Positions 27,313 through 35,360 of a stretch of DNA of 64,000 bases are shown piece after piece (the first letter of the stretch is position 1; every line of letters starts with the position of its first letter). The stretch is taken from NCBI GenBank assembly GCA_963737405.1, contig CAVTSL010000002.1, forward strand, positions 1 to 64,000. Direction: 5' to 3'. The position numbers were made by a program, and so were the translations under genes. Origin of the DNA: JACCTU01 sp963737405. GTDB taxonomy: Bacteria > Actinomycetota > Thermoleophilia > Gaiellales > Gaiellaceae. The notes under the pieces were generated by a model that saw only the letters and a program-made list of their open reading frames with translations, searched no databases and was not told the origin of the DNA.

Positions 27313-28414
27313 GTTCCTCCTCGACCCCGAGGTCGTCTTCCTCAACCACGGCTCGTTCGGCGCCTGCCCGCGGCCGGTGTTCGAGCGCTACCAGGCGTGG
27401 CAGCTCGAGCTCGAGCGGCAGCCGGTCGAGTTCATCGCGAGACGGCAGGCCGACCTGCTCGACGAGGCTCGCGCACGCCTGGCCGACTACCTCGGCGCCG
27501 AGGTGAGCGACGTCGTCTTCGTCCCGAACGCGACGTCGGGGGTCAACCTGGCGGCGCGGGCGCTCCGTCTGCAACCAGGCGACGAGGTGCTGACGACCGA
27601 CCTCGAGTACGGCGCATGCGACCTCGCATGGTCGAGCGTCTGCGGGCGGGCGGGCGCGAGCTACGTCCGCGCGGAGATCGAGCTGCCGCTCGAGCGCGAC
27701 GAGGAGATCGTCGAGTCGCTGTTCGCGCGCGCGACCGAGCGGACGCGCGCCGTGTTCGTCAGCCACATCACGTCGGAGACCGCGGCCGTGCTCCCGCTCG
27801 ACGCGATCGTCGCGCGCGCCCGCGACCTCGGCCTGGCGACGGTCGTCGACGGAGCCCACGCGCCCGGGCAGGTCGACCTCGATCTCGGCTCGCTCGGCGT
27901 CGACTTCTACGCCGGCAACTGCCACAAGTGGATGTGCGCACCCAAGGGCGCGGGCTTCCTCTGCGTCCGGCCCGAGTGGCAGGACGCCGTCGACGGGCTG
28001 ATCGTCAGCTGGGGGCACGGCGAGGACGCGAGCTACACGACGCGAAACGAGCGACAGGGCACGCTCGATCCCGCGTCGTACCTGGCCGTCCCCGCGGCGA
28101 TCGACTGGATGGCCGGGCACGACTGGCCGCGCGTGCAGGAGCGCTGCCGGGCGCTCCTCCTCGACGCCCGAGAGCGGCTCGCGCAGCTCGACGGGGTCAC
28201 CCCCGTCGCCGCGCCGCACTTCCTCGCCCAGATGGCGAGCCTCCGCGTCCCGACCGACGACGCCCTCGCGCTCAAGCGCCGCCTCTACGACGAGCACCGG
28301 ATCGAGATCCCGGTCTTCGCGCGCAGGACCGAGCCGATGCTCCGCGTCTCGATCGGGGTCTACACCGAGGAGCGCGAGGTCGACGCGCTCGTCGCCGCGC
28401 TAGCCGCGGAGTGA
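27302..28414 (+). CDS. Class V PLP-dependent aminotransferase (isopenicillin N epimerase-like)
   Basis: Starting at GTG 27,302 inside the previous gene, the 370-residue protein begins PEVVFLNHGSFGACPRPV, typical of the isopenicillin-N epimerase/cysteine-desulfurase-like branch. FVPNATSGVNLAARAL binds cofactor phosphate, VVDGAHAPGQVDLDL has the Asp contacting the pyridine nitrogen, and GNCHKWMCAPKGAGFL holds the Schiff-base Lys. No desulfurase Cys loop is evident, so an aminotransferase, epimerase or lyase reaction is more likely than sulfur transfer. Its stop overlaps the antisense small membrane gene by 15 bases. Confidence 0.88.
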   Translation: MRSEFLLDPEVVFLNHGSFGACPRPVFERYQAWQLELERQPVEFIARRQADLLDEARARLADYLGAEVSDVVFVPNATSGVNLAARALRLQPGDEVLTTDLEYGACDLAWSSVCGRAGASYVRAEIELPLERDEEIVESLFARATERTRAVFVSHITSETAAVLPLDAIVARARDLGLATVVDGAHAPGQVDLDLGSLGVDFYAGNCHKWMCAPKGAGFLCVRPEWQDAVDGLIVSWGHGEDASYTTRNERQGTLDPASYLAVPAAIDWMAGHDWPRVQERCRALLLDARERLAQLDGVTPVAAPHFLAQMASLRVPTDDALALKRRLYDEHRIEIPVFARRTEPMLRVSIGVYTEEREVDALVAALAAE

Positions 28415-28588
28415 GTCGCGGATCACCTTCGCCCAGAGCACGATCAGGAACGCGATCCCGCCGACGACGAGCACGAACACCGGCGCCAGGACGAGCGCGC
28501 TGTCCCAGGCGAGGTCGAGCGTGTACCGCCCCACGACGACGAGAACGGCGCAGACGAGGGCACTGATCGCGACGGAGCGGGCGGTCAC
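28400..28588 (-). CDS. Small two-helix membrane protein (62 residues)
   Basis: GTG at 28,588 starts a 62-residue product with two hydrophobic helices (VAISALVCAVLVVVG and ALVLAPVFVLVVGGIAFLIVLW) and a basic C-terminal end. It is too short and too plain to assign. It converges with the aminotransferase gene, overlapping it by 15 bases, and is divergent from the next gene by 33 bases. The clean helix pattern on the minus strand supports a real gene. Confidence 0.6.
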   Translation of the reverse strand: MTARSVAISALVCAVLVVVGRYTLDLAWDSALVLAPVFVLVVGGIAFLIVLWAKVIRDSLRG

Positions 28589-28621
28589 GACGACAGCGTA
28601 GTCGCGGGCTATCCTCAGGCC

Positions 28622-29077
28622 GTGGCCGAGGCGAACTACACGTCCGGGGACGACTACGTCGTCGAGTTCCTGGGCTATCGGTTCAGCTTCAACACCGACG
28701 ACTTCGAGCAGCGCGTCACGGCGGCGGCGGTCCGGCTCGGGCTGATCGGCGGCAACGAGCTCGATCCCGAGGAGATCGACGACCTCGTCGAGCTGGCGGC
28801 CGACGGCGGGATCGAGGAGCCCCGGAGCAACCTCGGCCGGTACGTCGTGCGCCACTGGGAGCGCATCGCCCTCGTCGAGGGAGAGTCGCTCGTCTACTGG
28901 CTCCGCAAGCTCGTCTTCCGCGGCGCCTGGCTCGACCACAGGGTCAAGGAAGGGCTGCTCGAGGTCTCCTGGGACGACGACGCGGCCGACTTCGGGTACC
29001 GCGACCCGCACGGCGGCCGCGCCCTGCTCGAGCTCGCTCCCGTGCCGAGCTGGCACGAGCTGCAGTTCCGCCGCTGA
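28622..29077 (+). CDS. Hypothetical acidic cytoplasmic protein (151 residues)
   Basis: GTG at 28,622 opens a frame of 151 residues without signal peptide or membrane segment. Features are DDYVVEFLGYRFSF, the acidic helix NELDPEEIDDLVELAA, and several Trp residues (RHWERIALVEGES, WLDHRVKEG). I do not recognise a family. Its codon use is typical of the region and the frame is free of stops, so it is probably a real lineage-specific gene. Confidence 0.65.
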   Translation: MAEANYTSGDDYVVEFLGYRFSFNTDDFEQRVTAAAVRLGLIGGNELDPEEIDDLVELAADGGIEEPRSNLGRYVVRHWERIALVEGESLVYWLRKLVFRGAWLDHRVKEGLLEVSWDDDAADFGYRDPHGGRALLELAPVPSWHELQFRR

Positions 29078-29135
29078 ATCCGCCACGTTCGGCCGCCCGT
29101 AGACCCGGGGGAGAGCCGACCAAGGGGGATTCCAC

Positions 29136-30137
29136 GTGAAGCGTTTGCTCGTCCTGATCATCCCGGCGCTGGCGGTGACGATCCCGCTCGCCACAGCGCA
29201 GGCGCGGACGTCGTCGCCGACGGCATCGGACGCGTCGCTGACCTCGATCTGCCACAGAACCGCGTCGGCGCGCCGCCCGTACGTGAAGCTCCGCGTCACC
29301 GCGCGCCAGCGCGCCGTGCACCTCCGCCACGCCGCCGACATCATCCCGGCCTCCGGCCGCTGTCCGACGACGATCCTGTCGCCGGCGAGCGGCGGGACCG
29401 CGCTGCAGGTCTTCATGACCGGCGAGGCCGACGTGCCGACCGGCGACCCGGTCGGAACCGGAGAGGCGGTCCTCCGCCTTCGCCGCGGCCAGGGCCAGGT
29501 CTGTTACCGGCTCGAGGTGCAGAACATCACGCTGCCGTCGGTCGGAGCGCACATCCACCGCGGGGCGGTCGGTGAGTCCGGGGCGATCGTCGTCCCGCTC
29601 CGTCAGCCCGGCGCGAACGGCCAGTCGAGCGGTTGCGCGACCGTCTCACGCGCGCTCGTCGCACAGCTCCTCGCGAACCGCGACGAGTACTACGTCAACG
29701 TGCACACGACCGACTTCCCGGGCGGCGCAGTCCGCGGACAGCTCACGGGGACGACCGAGGCGAGCCTCGGACGCTCGATGACCGTGACGTTGAACGGTAC
29801 GTCGGAGTGCAACGCCGCCGGCACCTGCAACCTCGGCGATCTGGACGGCGCAGGCACGACGGTGTTCCGCTTCCGGCCCGGGTTCGTCTGCTACCGCGTC
29901 CGCGTGCAGAACATCCGGCTGCCTTCGGTGGGCACGCACATCCACCGCGGCACGAGGACGTCGGCGGGCCCGATCATCGTGCAGATGAGCGCACCGGATG
30001 CGAGCGGCGTCTCGAGCGGCTGCACCGCGACGGCGCAGACGCTGATCGACGAGATCCTCGCGACCCCGGCGAACTTCTACAACAACGTCCACACGACGGA
30101 CTTCCCGGCGGGCGCCATTCGCGGCGCCCTCGGCTGA
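29136..30137 (+). CDS. Secreted protein with two CHRD domains
   Basis: GTG at 29,136 follows a CAAGGGGGA ribosome site. After a signal peptide (LLVLIIPALAVTIPLATAQA) and a short Cys-containing linker, two CHRD (chordin) repeats follow, at about residues 90-205 and 210-333. Each has the pattern T/V-ALxGxxE, G-G-x-V-x-R-x-G-CYRxxVQNI, THIHRG and finally HTTDFPGGAVRGQL or HTTDFPAGAIRGAL. Two Cys per repeat could form disulfides. CHRD domains were defined in animal chordin and are common in bacterial secreted proteins with no known activity. A TTCG-loop hairpin follows the stop. Confidence 0.85.
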   Translation: MKRLLVLIIPALAVTIPLATAQARTSSPTASDASLTSICHRTASARRPYVKLRVTARQRAVHLRHAADIIPASGRCPTTILSPASGGTALQVFMTGEADVPTGDPVGTGEAVLRLRRGQGQVCYRLEVQNITLPSVGAHIHRGAVGESGAIVVPLRQPGANGQSSGCATVSRALVAQLLANRDEYYVNVHTTDFPGGAVRGQLTGTTEASLGRSMTVTLNGTSECNAAGTCNLGDLDGAGTTVFRFRPGFVCYRVRVQNIRLPSVGTHIHRGTRTSAGPIIVQMSAPDASGVSSGCTATAQTLIDEILATPANFYNNVHTTDFPAGAIRGALG

Positions 30138-30144
30138 GAGCGGC

Positions 30145-30164
30145 GGGGCGGCTTCGGCCGCCCC
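30145..30164. terminator. GC-rich TTCG-loop hairpin between convergent genes
   Basis: GGGGCGGC at 30,145-30,152 pairs with GCCGCCCC at 30,157-30,164 around the extra-stable TTCG tetraloop. It lies between the CHRD gene stop and the stop of the convergent gene, so it can terminate both. Confidence 0.7.
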
Positions 30165-30169
30165 ACCCC

Positions 30170-30496
30170 TCACCCTTCGGTGACCGTGAAGCCGAACCGC
30201 GCGCGGTCGGGCTCCGGCGGGCCGATCACGAACTGCCTGATCGACCCGATCGGCACGACGAGCTCCTGCACCTCGTCGCCGTGCGGCGTCAGCGTGATGA
30301 AGCCGAAGCCGGGCTCCGGCGAGATCTCGGAGACGGGAATGAGCGCCCCGTCGGACAGCTCGACCTCGACCGCGGCTTCCTCGAGCCCGTGCTTGCGCGC
30401 GAACTCTGCGACGCGGCGCTGGAGGCGCTCGACCAGCTGGTCGAGCGGCCCGGCGGCTCCTGGAAGCCAGAGATCGGGCACGGGGAATGAATACAT
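30170..30496 (-). CDS. Hypothetical protein (108 residues)
   Basis: I place the start at ATG 30,496 (MYSFPVPDLWLPG); 26 bases separate it from the divergent propeller gene. The 108-residue product has an amphipathic helix (LDQLVERLQRRVAEFARKHG), a beta-rich middle (VEVELSDGALIPVSEIS) and FGFITLTPHGDEVQELVVPIGSIRQF. It has no signal peptide and is probably cytoplasmic. No family recognised; the pattern resembles small actinobacterial proteins of unknown function. Confidence 0.6.
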   Translation of the reverse strand: MYSFPVPDLWLPGAAGPLDQLVERLQRRVAEFARKHGLEEAAVEVELSDGALIPVSEISPEPGFGFITLTPHGDEVQELVVPIGSIRQFVIGPPEPDRARFGFTVTEG

Positions 30497-30522
30497 CGTC
30501 CCGCGCGCGGTACGGTGCGTCC

Positions 30523-31506
30523 ATGCTCCGCACCGGAGCATTGCTCGTCGTCGCCGCGCTGACGTGCTCGGCCGCGGCGAACGGCGCATATCCCGGCCGC
30601 AACGGGCGCATCGCGTACGTCGAGTCCGCCCGCGGCCGCGGCAACGCGGGCTGGGGGCTGACGATCGTCACGGTGCACGCCGACGGAACCGCGAGGCGCG
30701 CGCTCACCCGCCCGACGCGGACCTCCGGCGACTTCGATCCCGCCTGGTCGCCCGACGGCCGCCGCATCGCGTACGTGCACTCGACCGGGTCGACGGTCGG
30801 CCCCGGGACGTCCGGCACGGAGATCTGGGTCATGAACGCCGACGGCTCCGGCAAGCGCAGGCTCACGCGGAACGTGTCGTTCGACGGCGGGCCGACGTGG
30901 AGCCCCGACGGACGCCGCATCCTCTTCGCGCGCGGCGTGCTCTTCACGAGCGGCAGCGGCCTCCCCTACTCCGACCTCTGGGTGATGAACGCCAACGGGT
31001 CGAGTCAGCGCCGCGTGACCCGCACGCGCGAGCTCGAGCTCGAGCCGAGCTGGTCGCCGCGCGGCGACCGGATCGCGTTCCTCGTCGCGCCCGCCGCTCG
31101 CATCTGCACCGCGTCGAACGGCTGCACGCTCGGGCGCGAGCGCGACGTCTGGACGTCCGCTCCGGACGGCACGCGGCGCGCGACCGGCGGCATCGGCGGC
31201 GACCTCCTCCCCTCCGCGCCGACGTGGTCGCCCGACGGCCAGCGCCTCGCGGCGGGCACGCGGCTCGGGGTCGTCAGCATCTCGGCCGAGGGAAAGGACG
31301 CCCGCGTCGTCGGCGGCGGCGACGAGCCGGCATGGTCACCCGACGGGACGACGCTCGTCGTCTCGGAGATGTTCGGCAGCTCGAACTTCCTCGGCCTGAC
31401 GCTCCTCGCCACGGGCGGGCGCACGACGCCGATCACGCACAACCCGGCGCCGACCGCGCAGCTGCTGATCGACCAGCACCAGCCGGACTGGCAGCCGCTG
31501 CGTTAG
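30523..31506 (+). CDS. Secreted TolB-like WD40/PD40 beta-propeller protein
   Basis: ATG at 30,523 begins a signal peptide (MLRTGALLVVAALTCSAAANGA); an upstream in-frame ATG at 30,487 is less likely. The 327-residue product repeats the PD40 blade several times: FDPAWSPDGRRIAYV, PTWSPDGRRILFA, PSWSPRGDRIAFL, PTWSPDGQRLAAG and PAWSPDGTTLVVS, with IWVMNADGSGKRRLT and LWVMNANGSSQRRVT between. It is a six-bladed propeller like TolB but stands alone, without Tol-Pal partners, in a monoderm-type lineage. It probably binds proteins or glycans outside the cell. Confidence 0.85.
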   Translation: MLRTGALLVVAALTCSAAANGAYPGRNGRIAYVESARGRGNAGWGLTIVTVHADGTARRALTRPTRTSGDFDPAWSPDGRRIAYVHSTGSTVGPGTSGTEIWVMNADGSGKRRLTRNVSFDGGPTWSPDGRRILFARGVLFTSGSGLPYSDLWVMNANGSSQRRVTRTRELELEPSWSPRGDRIAFLVAPAARICTASNGCTLGRERDVWTSAPDGTRRATGGIGGDLLPSAPTWSPDGQRLAAGTRLGVVSISAEGKDARVVGGGDEPAWSPDGTTLVVSEMFGSSNFLGLTLLATGGRTTPITHNPAPTAQLLIDQHQPDWQPLR

Positions 31507-31736
31507 GCGGGCGCGACGATCGACGCGTGCTTCACGCGCTCGAAGCACGCCTCGTGGCACGCGTACTCGGCCTCGCGCGGAGGGCTCGAGACGAGCACGC
31601 GGTATGCGTCGGTCGCATCCGACTCGATCCACTCGCCGCAGACGAGGCACGGGCCGCCGCGCGAGAGAGCGCGCTCCTCCTGCCGGTCCGGGATCGGCCG
31701 GCGCTCGGGATCGTGCATGACCTCGGTGACCGCCAT
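31503..31736 (-). CDS. Small putative zinc-binding protein (77 residues)
   Basis: ATG at 31,736 lies two bases after the stop of the XRE-cupin gene, so the two form an operon. The 77-residue protein contains GGPCLVCGEWIESDATDAYRV and EYACHEACFERV, giving a CxxC...CxxxC set with an extra His, a probable single zinc knuckle. It may cooperate with the regulator upstream. Its stop overlaps the TolB-like gene end by 4 bases on the other strand. Confidence 0.65.
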   Translation of the reverse strand: MAVTEVMHDPERRPIPDRQEERALSRGGPCLVCGEWIESDATDAYRVLVSSPPREAEYACHEACFERVKHASIVAPA

Positions 31737-31738
31737 GG

Positions 31739-32302
31739 CTACAGGTGCGGCGGCGACACGACGCCGAAGACGGACGCCGGCTCGTCGCCGAGCGACGTGA
31801 ACTGGTGCGGCCTGTCGGCGCGGTAGTACGCGCCGTCGCCCTTCTCGAGCTCGACGGGCACGTGCCCCTCCACCTCGAGCAGGATCTTCCCCTCGAGGAC
31901 GTAGATGTACTCCTCGCCCTCGTGCTGCGACCACTCGGCGAGATGGCCTCCGGGCGCGAACTCGGCGACGAGCGGGAGCATGCGCCGCTCGCTGTCCGGG
32001 CCGAGCAGGTAGACGTCGATGCCCTCGCTCGGGGACGCGATGTGGCGGCGCTCGGACGCCCGCACGACGATCGGGTCGCGGCCCACGCCCGGCGGGAGGA
32101 GGTCGCTCACGTGGACGTCGTAGAACTGCGCCAGCTTCATCAGGCGGCCGAGCGTGATGTCGCTCTTGTCGTTCTCGACCAGCGACAGGAACGACGCCGA
32201 GATCCCGGTCCCCGCAGAGACCTCCTGGAGCGAGAGACGCCGGTCGCGCCGCAGCGACTTGAGCGCAGAACCGAAGCCGCGTTCGGTTGCCATCTGACCC
32301 AT
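31739..32302 (-). CDS. XRE-type transcriptional regulator with C-terminal cupin domain
   Basis: The 187-residue protein has an N-terminal helix-turn-helix (RRLSLQEVSAGTGISASFLSLVEN) at residues 22-45 and a C-terminal cupin from about 105 (EFAPGGHLAEWSQHEGEEYIYVLEGKI, then GDGAYYRADRPHQF). Cupin residues His, Glu and a later His suggest metal or small-ligand binding. XRE-cupin regulators commonly control polyamine, amino-acid or sulfur metabolism, often next to the genes they control. ATG at 32,302 or 32,293 could be the start; neither has a strong ribosome site. The product probably also regulates the downstream zinc protein. Confidence 0.88.
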   Translation of the reverse strand: MGQMATERGFGSALKSLRRDRRLSLQEVSAGTGISASFLSLVENDKSDITLGRLMKLAQFYDVHVSDLLPPGVGRDPIVVRASERRHIASPSEGIDVYLLGPDSERRMLPLVAEFAPGGHLAEWSQHEGEEYIYVLEGKILLEVEGHVPVELEKGDGAYYRADRPHQFTSLGDEPASVFGVVSPPHL

Positions 32303-32355
32303 CGTACGAACGAGGACGGGCGACGCAAATCGCGCCGCCCGTCCTCCGACTCCCT

Positions 32356-34066
32356 TCAGTCGGCGATCGTCTTGAAGTTCTGGACGATGTGGTCTGCAGT
32401 CCGCCAGGCCGTCGCCTGGATCGTCTGCGTCGGATTCCGCCCCGCCGAGCTCGGGAACGTCGACCCGCCCAGGATCGCGAGGTTCGGCACCTCGTGCGAC
32501 ATGCCCCAGCGGTCGACGACGTTGACGTTCGGGTCGTCACCCATCCTCGTGCCGCCGTACGCGTGCGTGCTCAGCGAGCGCGCACCCGGCGCGGCGGTCC
32601 AGACCTCCGTGGCACCGGCGGCCTTCAGCCAATCGACCATCTTCTTCTGGACGTAGTCCGAGAGGCGCCGCTCGTTGTCGTGGAAGTCGTTCGTGATCCG
32701 GATCACCGGCCGGCCGAGAGGATCGCGGACCGCCGGGTCGAGATCGAGGAAGTTGTCCTCGTAGGACAAGACCTCGAGCTGCGCCCCGACGCCCGCGACG
32801 GAGTCGGCGTTCGCCGCGAGCCAGGACTTCCAGCTCGATCCCCAGCGGGCGACGCTCGGCGGCGTCGTGTTCGCGGTGGCGATCGGCTTCGCCTCCATCG
32901 TCGCGCTGCACATCCCGCCGCCGATGAACCCGAGACCCGAGTGGTCGAAGTTGTCGGCGTCGAGGTCGTCGAACGCGGTGTACTGGCCGAGGGTCCCGCT
33001 GTAGCGGTTGAGCCGCTTGCCCGGGAACCAGCCGGTCGCACCGGCGGAGCCGAGGCCGTGCGCGATGTAGTGCTTGCCGACCTGCCCGTGGTTGTTCGAG
33101 AGGCCGTTGGGATAGGCCTTCGACGTCGACAGGAGCAGCAGCCGGGAGTTCCCGTACGTGTAACCCGCGACGACCACCACACGCGCCGGCTGGAAGTACT
33201 CCCGCCCGTTCTTCAGGTAGAGGACGCCCGTACGCGCGGCCCTGGTCGTCGACCTCGATCCTGAGCGCGTCGGCGAGGGGGACGACCTTGAGGTTCTTCG
33301 TCTTCTCGGCCACCGGGATGTAGTCGACGTTCGTCTGCACCTTTGCGTTCGTGTAGCAGCCCGTGCTCCCACAGAACCCGCAATACGTGCAGCCCGCCTT
33401 CCCGTGGTAGCCCTTCGAACGGATTCCCGCGGGACCCGGGTACGGGTGCCAGCCGGCGGCCTTCGCGGCTGTCGTCATCATGTCCGTGAAGCCCGAGTTG
33501 CGGAGCGGCGGCAGCGGATACCCGCGGCGACGCGGCCCCTCGAAGACGTTGCCCCGCGTGTCGATCTGGCCCTGGATGTTTCCGGCCTGGCCCGACACGC
33601 CCGCGAAGTACTCGTGCTTGTCGTAGTACGGCTCGAGCTCGGCGAGGTCGAACGGCCAGTCGATCGAGGTCGAGTCCTTCGGGATCGCGTTCGGGCCGTA
33701 GCGCGCCTTCGACATCGACACCGTCTTGAAGTTCCACGGGAGGAAGCGCCAGCTCTGCGTCATCCAGTGGATGGACGTGCCACCGACGGCGTTGATCATC
33801 GGCCCGGTCGCGCCCAGCGGCCGGGTCGCGGCGACCCGCGCATTCGGCCTCGTCGTCGGGACCTCCTGGTTCGACTTGTACCGGCCATACTCGTTCCGCA
33901 TGGCGCTCGTGATCTCGTCGAACGGGTAGTCGCTGACCTTCAGGCGTGGCCCGGCCTCGATCGCGACGACCTTCATCCCTGCGTTCGCGAGCGGCCAGAC
34001 CGCCGTGCCTCCTGCCGCGCCGAGGCCGATCACGACGACGTCTGCCTGCTGCATCATCTCTGGCAT
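32356..34066 (-). CDS. GMC-type FAD dehydrogenase (gluconate 2-dehydrogenase large-subunit-like), one frameshift
   Basis: The N-terminal FAD site is VVVIGLGAAGGTAVWPLANAG followed by VVAIEAGP. TRPLGATGPMINAVGGTSIHW and the C-terminal STHAYGGTRMGDDP and FPSSAGRNPTQTIQATAWR are standard GMC motifs, including a catalytic His. A Cys cluster, AGCTYCGFCGSTGCY near residue 230, could hold an iron-sulfur cluster as in some bacterial FAD glucose and gluconate dehydrogenases. One extra T at about 33,231 breaks the frame; corrected length is 569 residues. It follows a subunit-3-like gene by one base. Such enzymes oxidise sugars or polyols at the cell surface and pass electrons to cytochrome or other carriers. 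The substrate is unknown. Confidence 0.85.
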
Positions 34067-34067
34067 C

Positions 34068-34752
34068 TCAGCCTCCCCTCGACGTCGACGCGCGGGCGCG
34101 GAACAGCGGCAGCGAGTACGTCGACTTGAGGTTCGACCTCGGCACGACGTCGAGCCGCTGGTCGCGGGCGCTGATCACGAGGCGGGGCCCGGGGAAGCGC
34201 ACGAGCTTCCATCCGACGAAGTTCGTGTTCCCGCCGTGAGCGGGGTCACCGAACATGCCCTGCACCGCGTGCGTTCGAATCATCTCGAACACGGCCTTGG
34301 CGTTCGGCGAGAAGCCGGTCGCCCGATTCAGGTCCATGTCCGTGAGAACGGCGTCCTGCTTGTCGGCCGACAGGGCCGCGAACGCGCCGCCGTACTTCGA
34401 CTGCGAGTAGGCGTCGAGCGCCACCGCGGCGGCCGTGTACGAGCTTCTGAACATGGCCAGGTCGCCGGCGAGGGCGCGGTCGATGTAGCGGATCACGTTC
34501 GCCTCGCGGGCTCCGGGGCCCGCGGAGTCCGACGGAATCATGCCGCTCGCAGACGGCGCCGATCGTGGCGGCCTCGCCGGGCGAGAGCGCCTTCATCTGC
34601 TGGAGTTGGGCGAGCTCCTCCTGCGCCAGGGCGCTGTCGGGCGCAAGCGCCACCGGCACGGCTGCTGCCGCGCCGAGGACGCCTGCCCGCTTGAGTAGCT
34701 CACCCCGGGAAAGCGGCCTGGACGGCGCTTTCTCCTCCCCTGAACAGTCCAT
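34068..34752 (-). CDS. Gluconate 2-dehydrogenase subunit 3-like protein with export signal, one frameshift
   Basis: ATG at 34,752 starts a Tat-like signal (LSRGELLKRAGVLGAAAAVPVALA, with a single Arg where two are usual). The mature part, ALSPGEAATIGAVCERMIPSD then GAREANVIRYIDRALAGDL, matches the subunit 3 family that escorts GMC subunits through Tat export. One extra C near 34,541 (CGGCATG) shifts the frame; corrected length is 227 residues. The GMC gene follows one base after its stop. A cytochrome c subunit, present in classical three-subunit enzymes, is not in the window; a cupredoxin is encoded divergently instead. Confidence 0.8.
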
Positions 34753-34814
34753 AGAGCCTCCGATCCGGGAGCAGTTGGGGATGAGCTACGACCCTAGAAC
34801 AGTGCGCGCGCTAC

Positions 34815-34846
34815 TTTGCAATAGTTCGCACAATTCGTTCAATCAA
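34815..34846. promoter_or_regulatory. Putative overlapping divergent promoters, cupredoxin / GMC operon
   Basis: This is a rare AT-rich patch in the segment. On the plus strand TTTGCA (34,815) and TTCAAT (34,838) are 17 bases apart; on the minus strand TTGATT (34,841-34,846) and TATTGC (34,818-34,823) are also 17 apart. Both pairs match sigma-70-type hexamers only partly. A good ribosome site (GAAGGGAG) precedes the cupredoxin ATG. Overlap would make the two units mutually exclusive or co-regulated. Confidence 0.35.
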
Positions 34847-34860
34847 CTGAAGGGAGCTCC

Positions 34861-35217
34861 ATGACGCCGCGCCGCGCCCTAGCCCTGCTGGCCGTCATCG
34901 CCGTGTCGGCGTCGATCGCCGCCGTCGCACCTTCCGCGCTCGCACGGAGCCAGGCGAAAGCGACGGTCACGGCGACGGACTTCAAGTTCAAGTTCGTGCC
35001 TGCGCGGGTCACCGCCGGCGTCGCGACCTTCACGGTCGTGAACAGGGGCGGGGCCACGCACGATTTCAGGATCGCCGGGAAGAAGACGAAGCTCCTGAAC
35101 CCCGGCCAGCGCACGGTGCTGAAGGTGACGCTCAAGAAGGGGAAGCGCTACCCGTACCTCTGCACGGTCCCGGGCCACGCGGCGCTCGGCATGAAGGGCA
35201 CGCTCGTCGTCAGGTGA
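34861..35217 (+). CDS. Secreted cupredoxin (plastocyanin-like blue copper protein)
   Basis: ATG at 34,861 after GAAGGGAGCTCC starts a signal peptide (ALALLAVIAVSASIAAVAPSALA). The 118-residue product has the four type-1 copper ligands: His in GGATHDFRI, then Cys, His and Met in YLCTVPGHAALGMKG near the C-terminus. Cupredoxins carry single electrons outside the cytoplasm. It is divergent, 108 bases away, from the GMC dehydrogenase operon, so it is a good candidate electron acceptor for that enzyme; this is inference from position. The following 48-residue ORF overlaps its stop as GTGA. Confidence 0.9.
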   Translation: MTPRRALALLAVIAVSASIAAVAPSALARSQAKATVTATDFKFKFVPARVTAGVATFTVVNRGGATHDFRIAGKKTKLLNPGQRTVLKVTLKKGKRYPYLCTVPGHAALGMKGTLVVR

Positions 35218-35360
35218 GCGAGCCCGAGCCCGAGGACGAGGAGGAGCTCCTCCTCCCGATCAAGGAGGCGCCCGTCGGCGACGCGGCGGTGCCTCCCGAT
35301 GACGTGCCCGACGATTGGCTCGAGCAGCCGGGGTTCGACCCGGCGGGCCGGCCGATCTAG
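35214..35360 (+). CDS. Small acidic protein (48 residues)
   Basis: GTG at 35,214 overlaps the cupredoxin stop as GTGA, the coupling pattern used all over this genome. The product is very acidic: SEPEPEDEEELLLPIKEAP, then PPDDVPDDWLEQPGFDP and the end GRPI. It has no signal or membrane helix. Its stop overlaps the ruvB stop on the other strand by three bases. Coding is supported by the coupled start and biased composition; function unknown. Confidence 0.5.
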   Translation: MSEPEPEDEEELLLPIKEAPVGDAAVPPDDVPDDWLEQPGFDPAGRPI

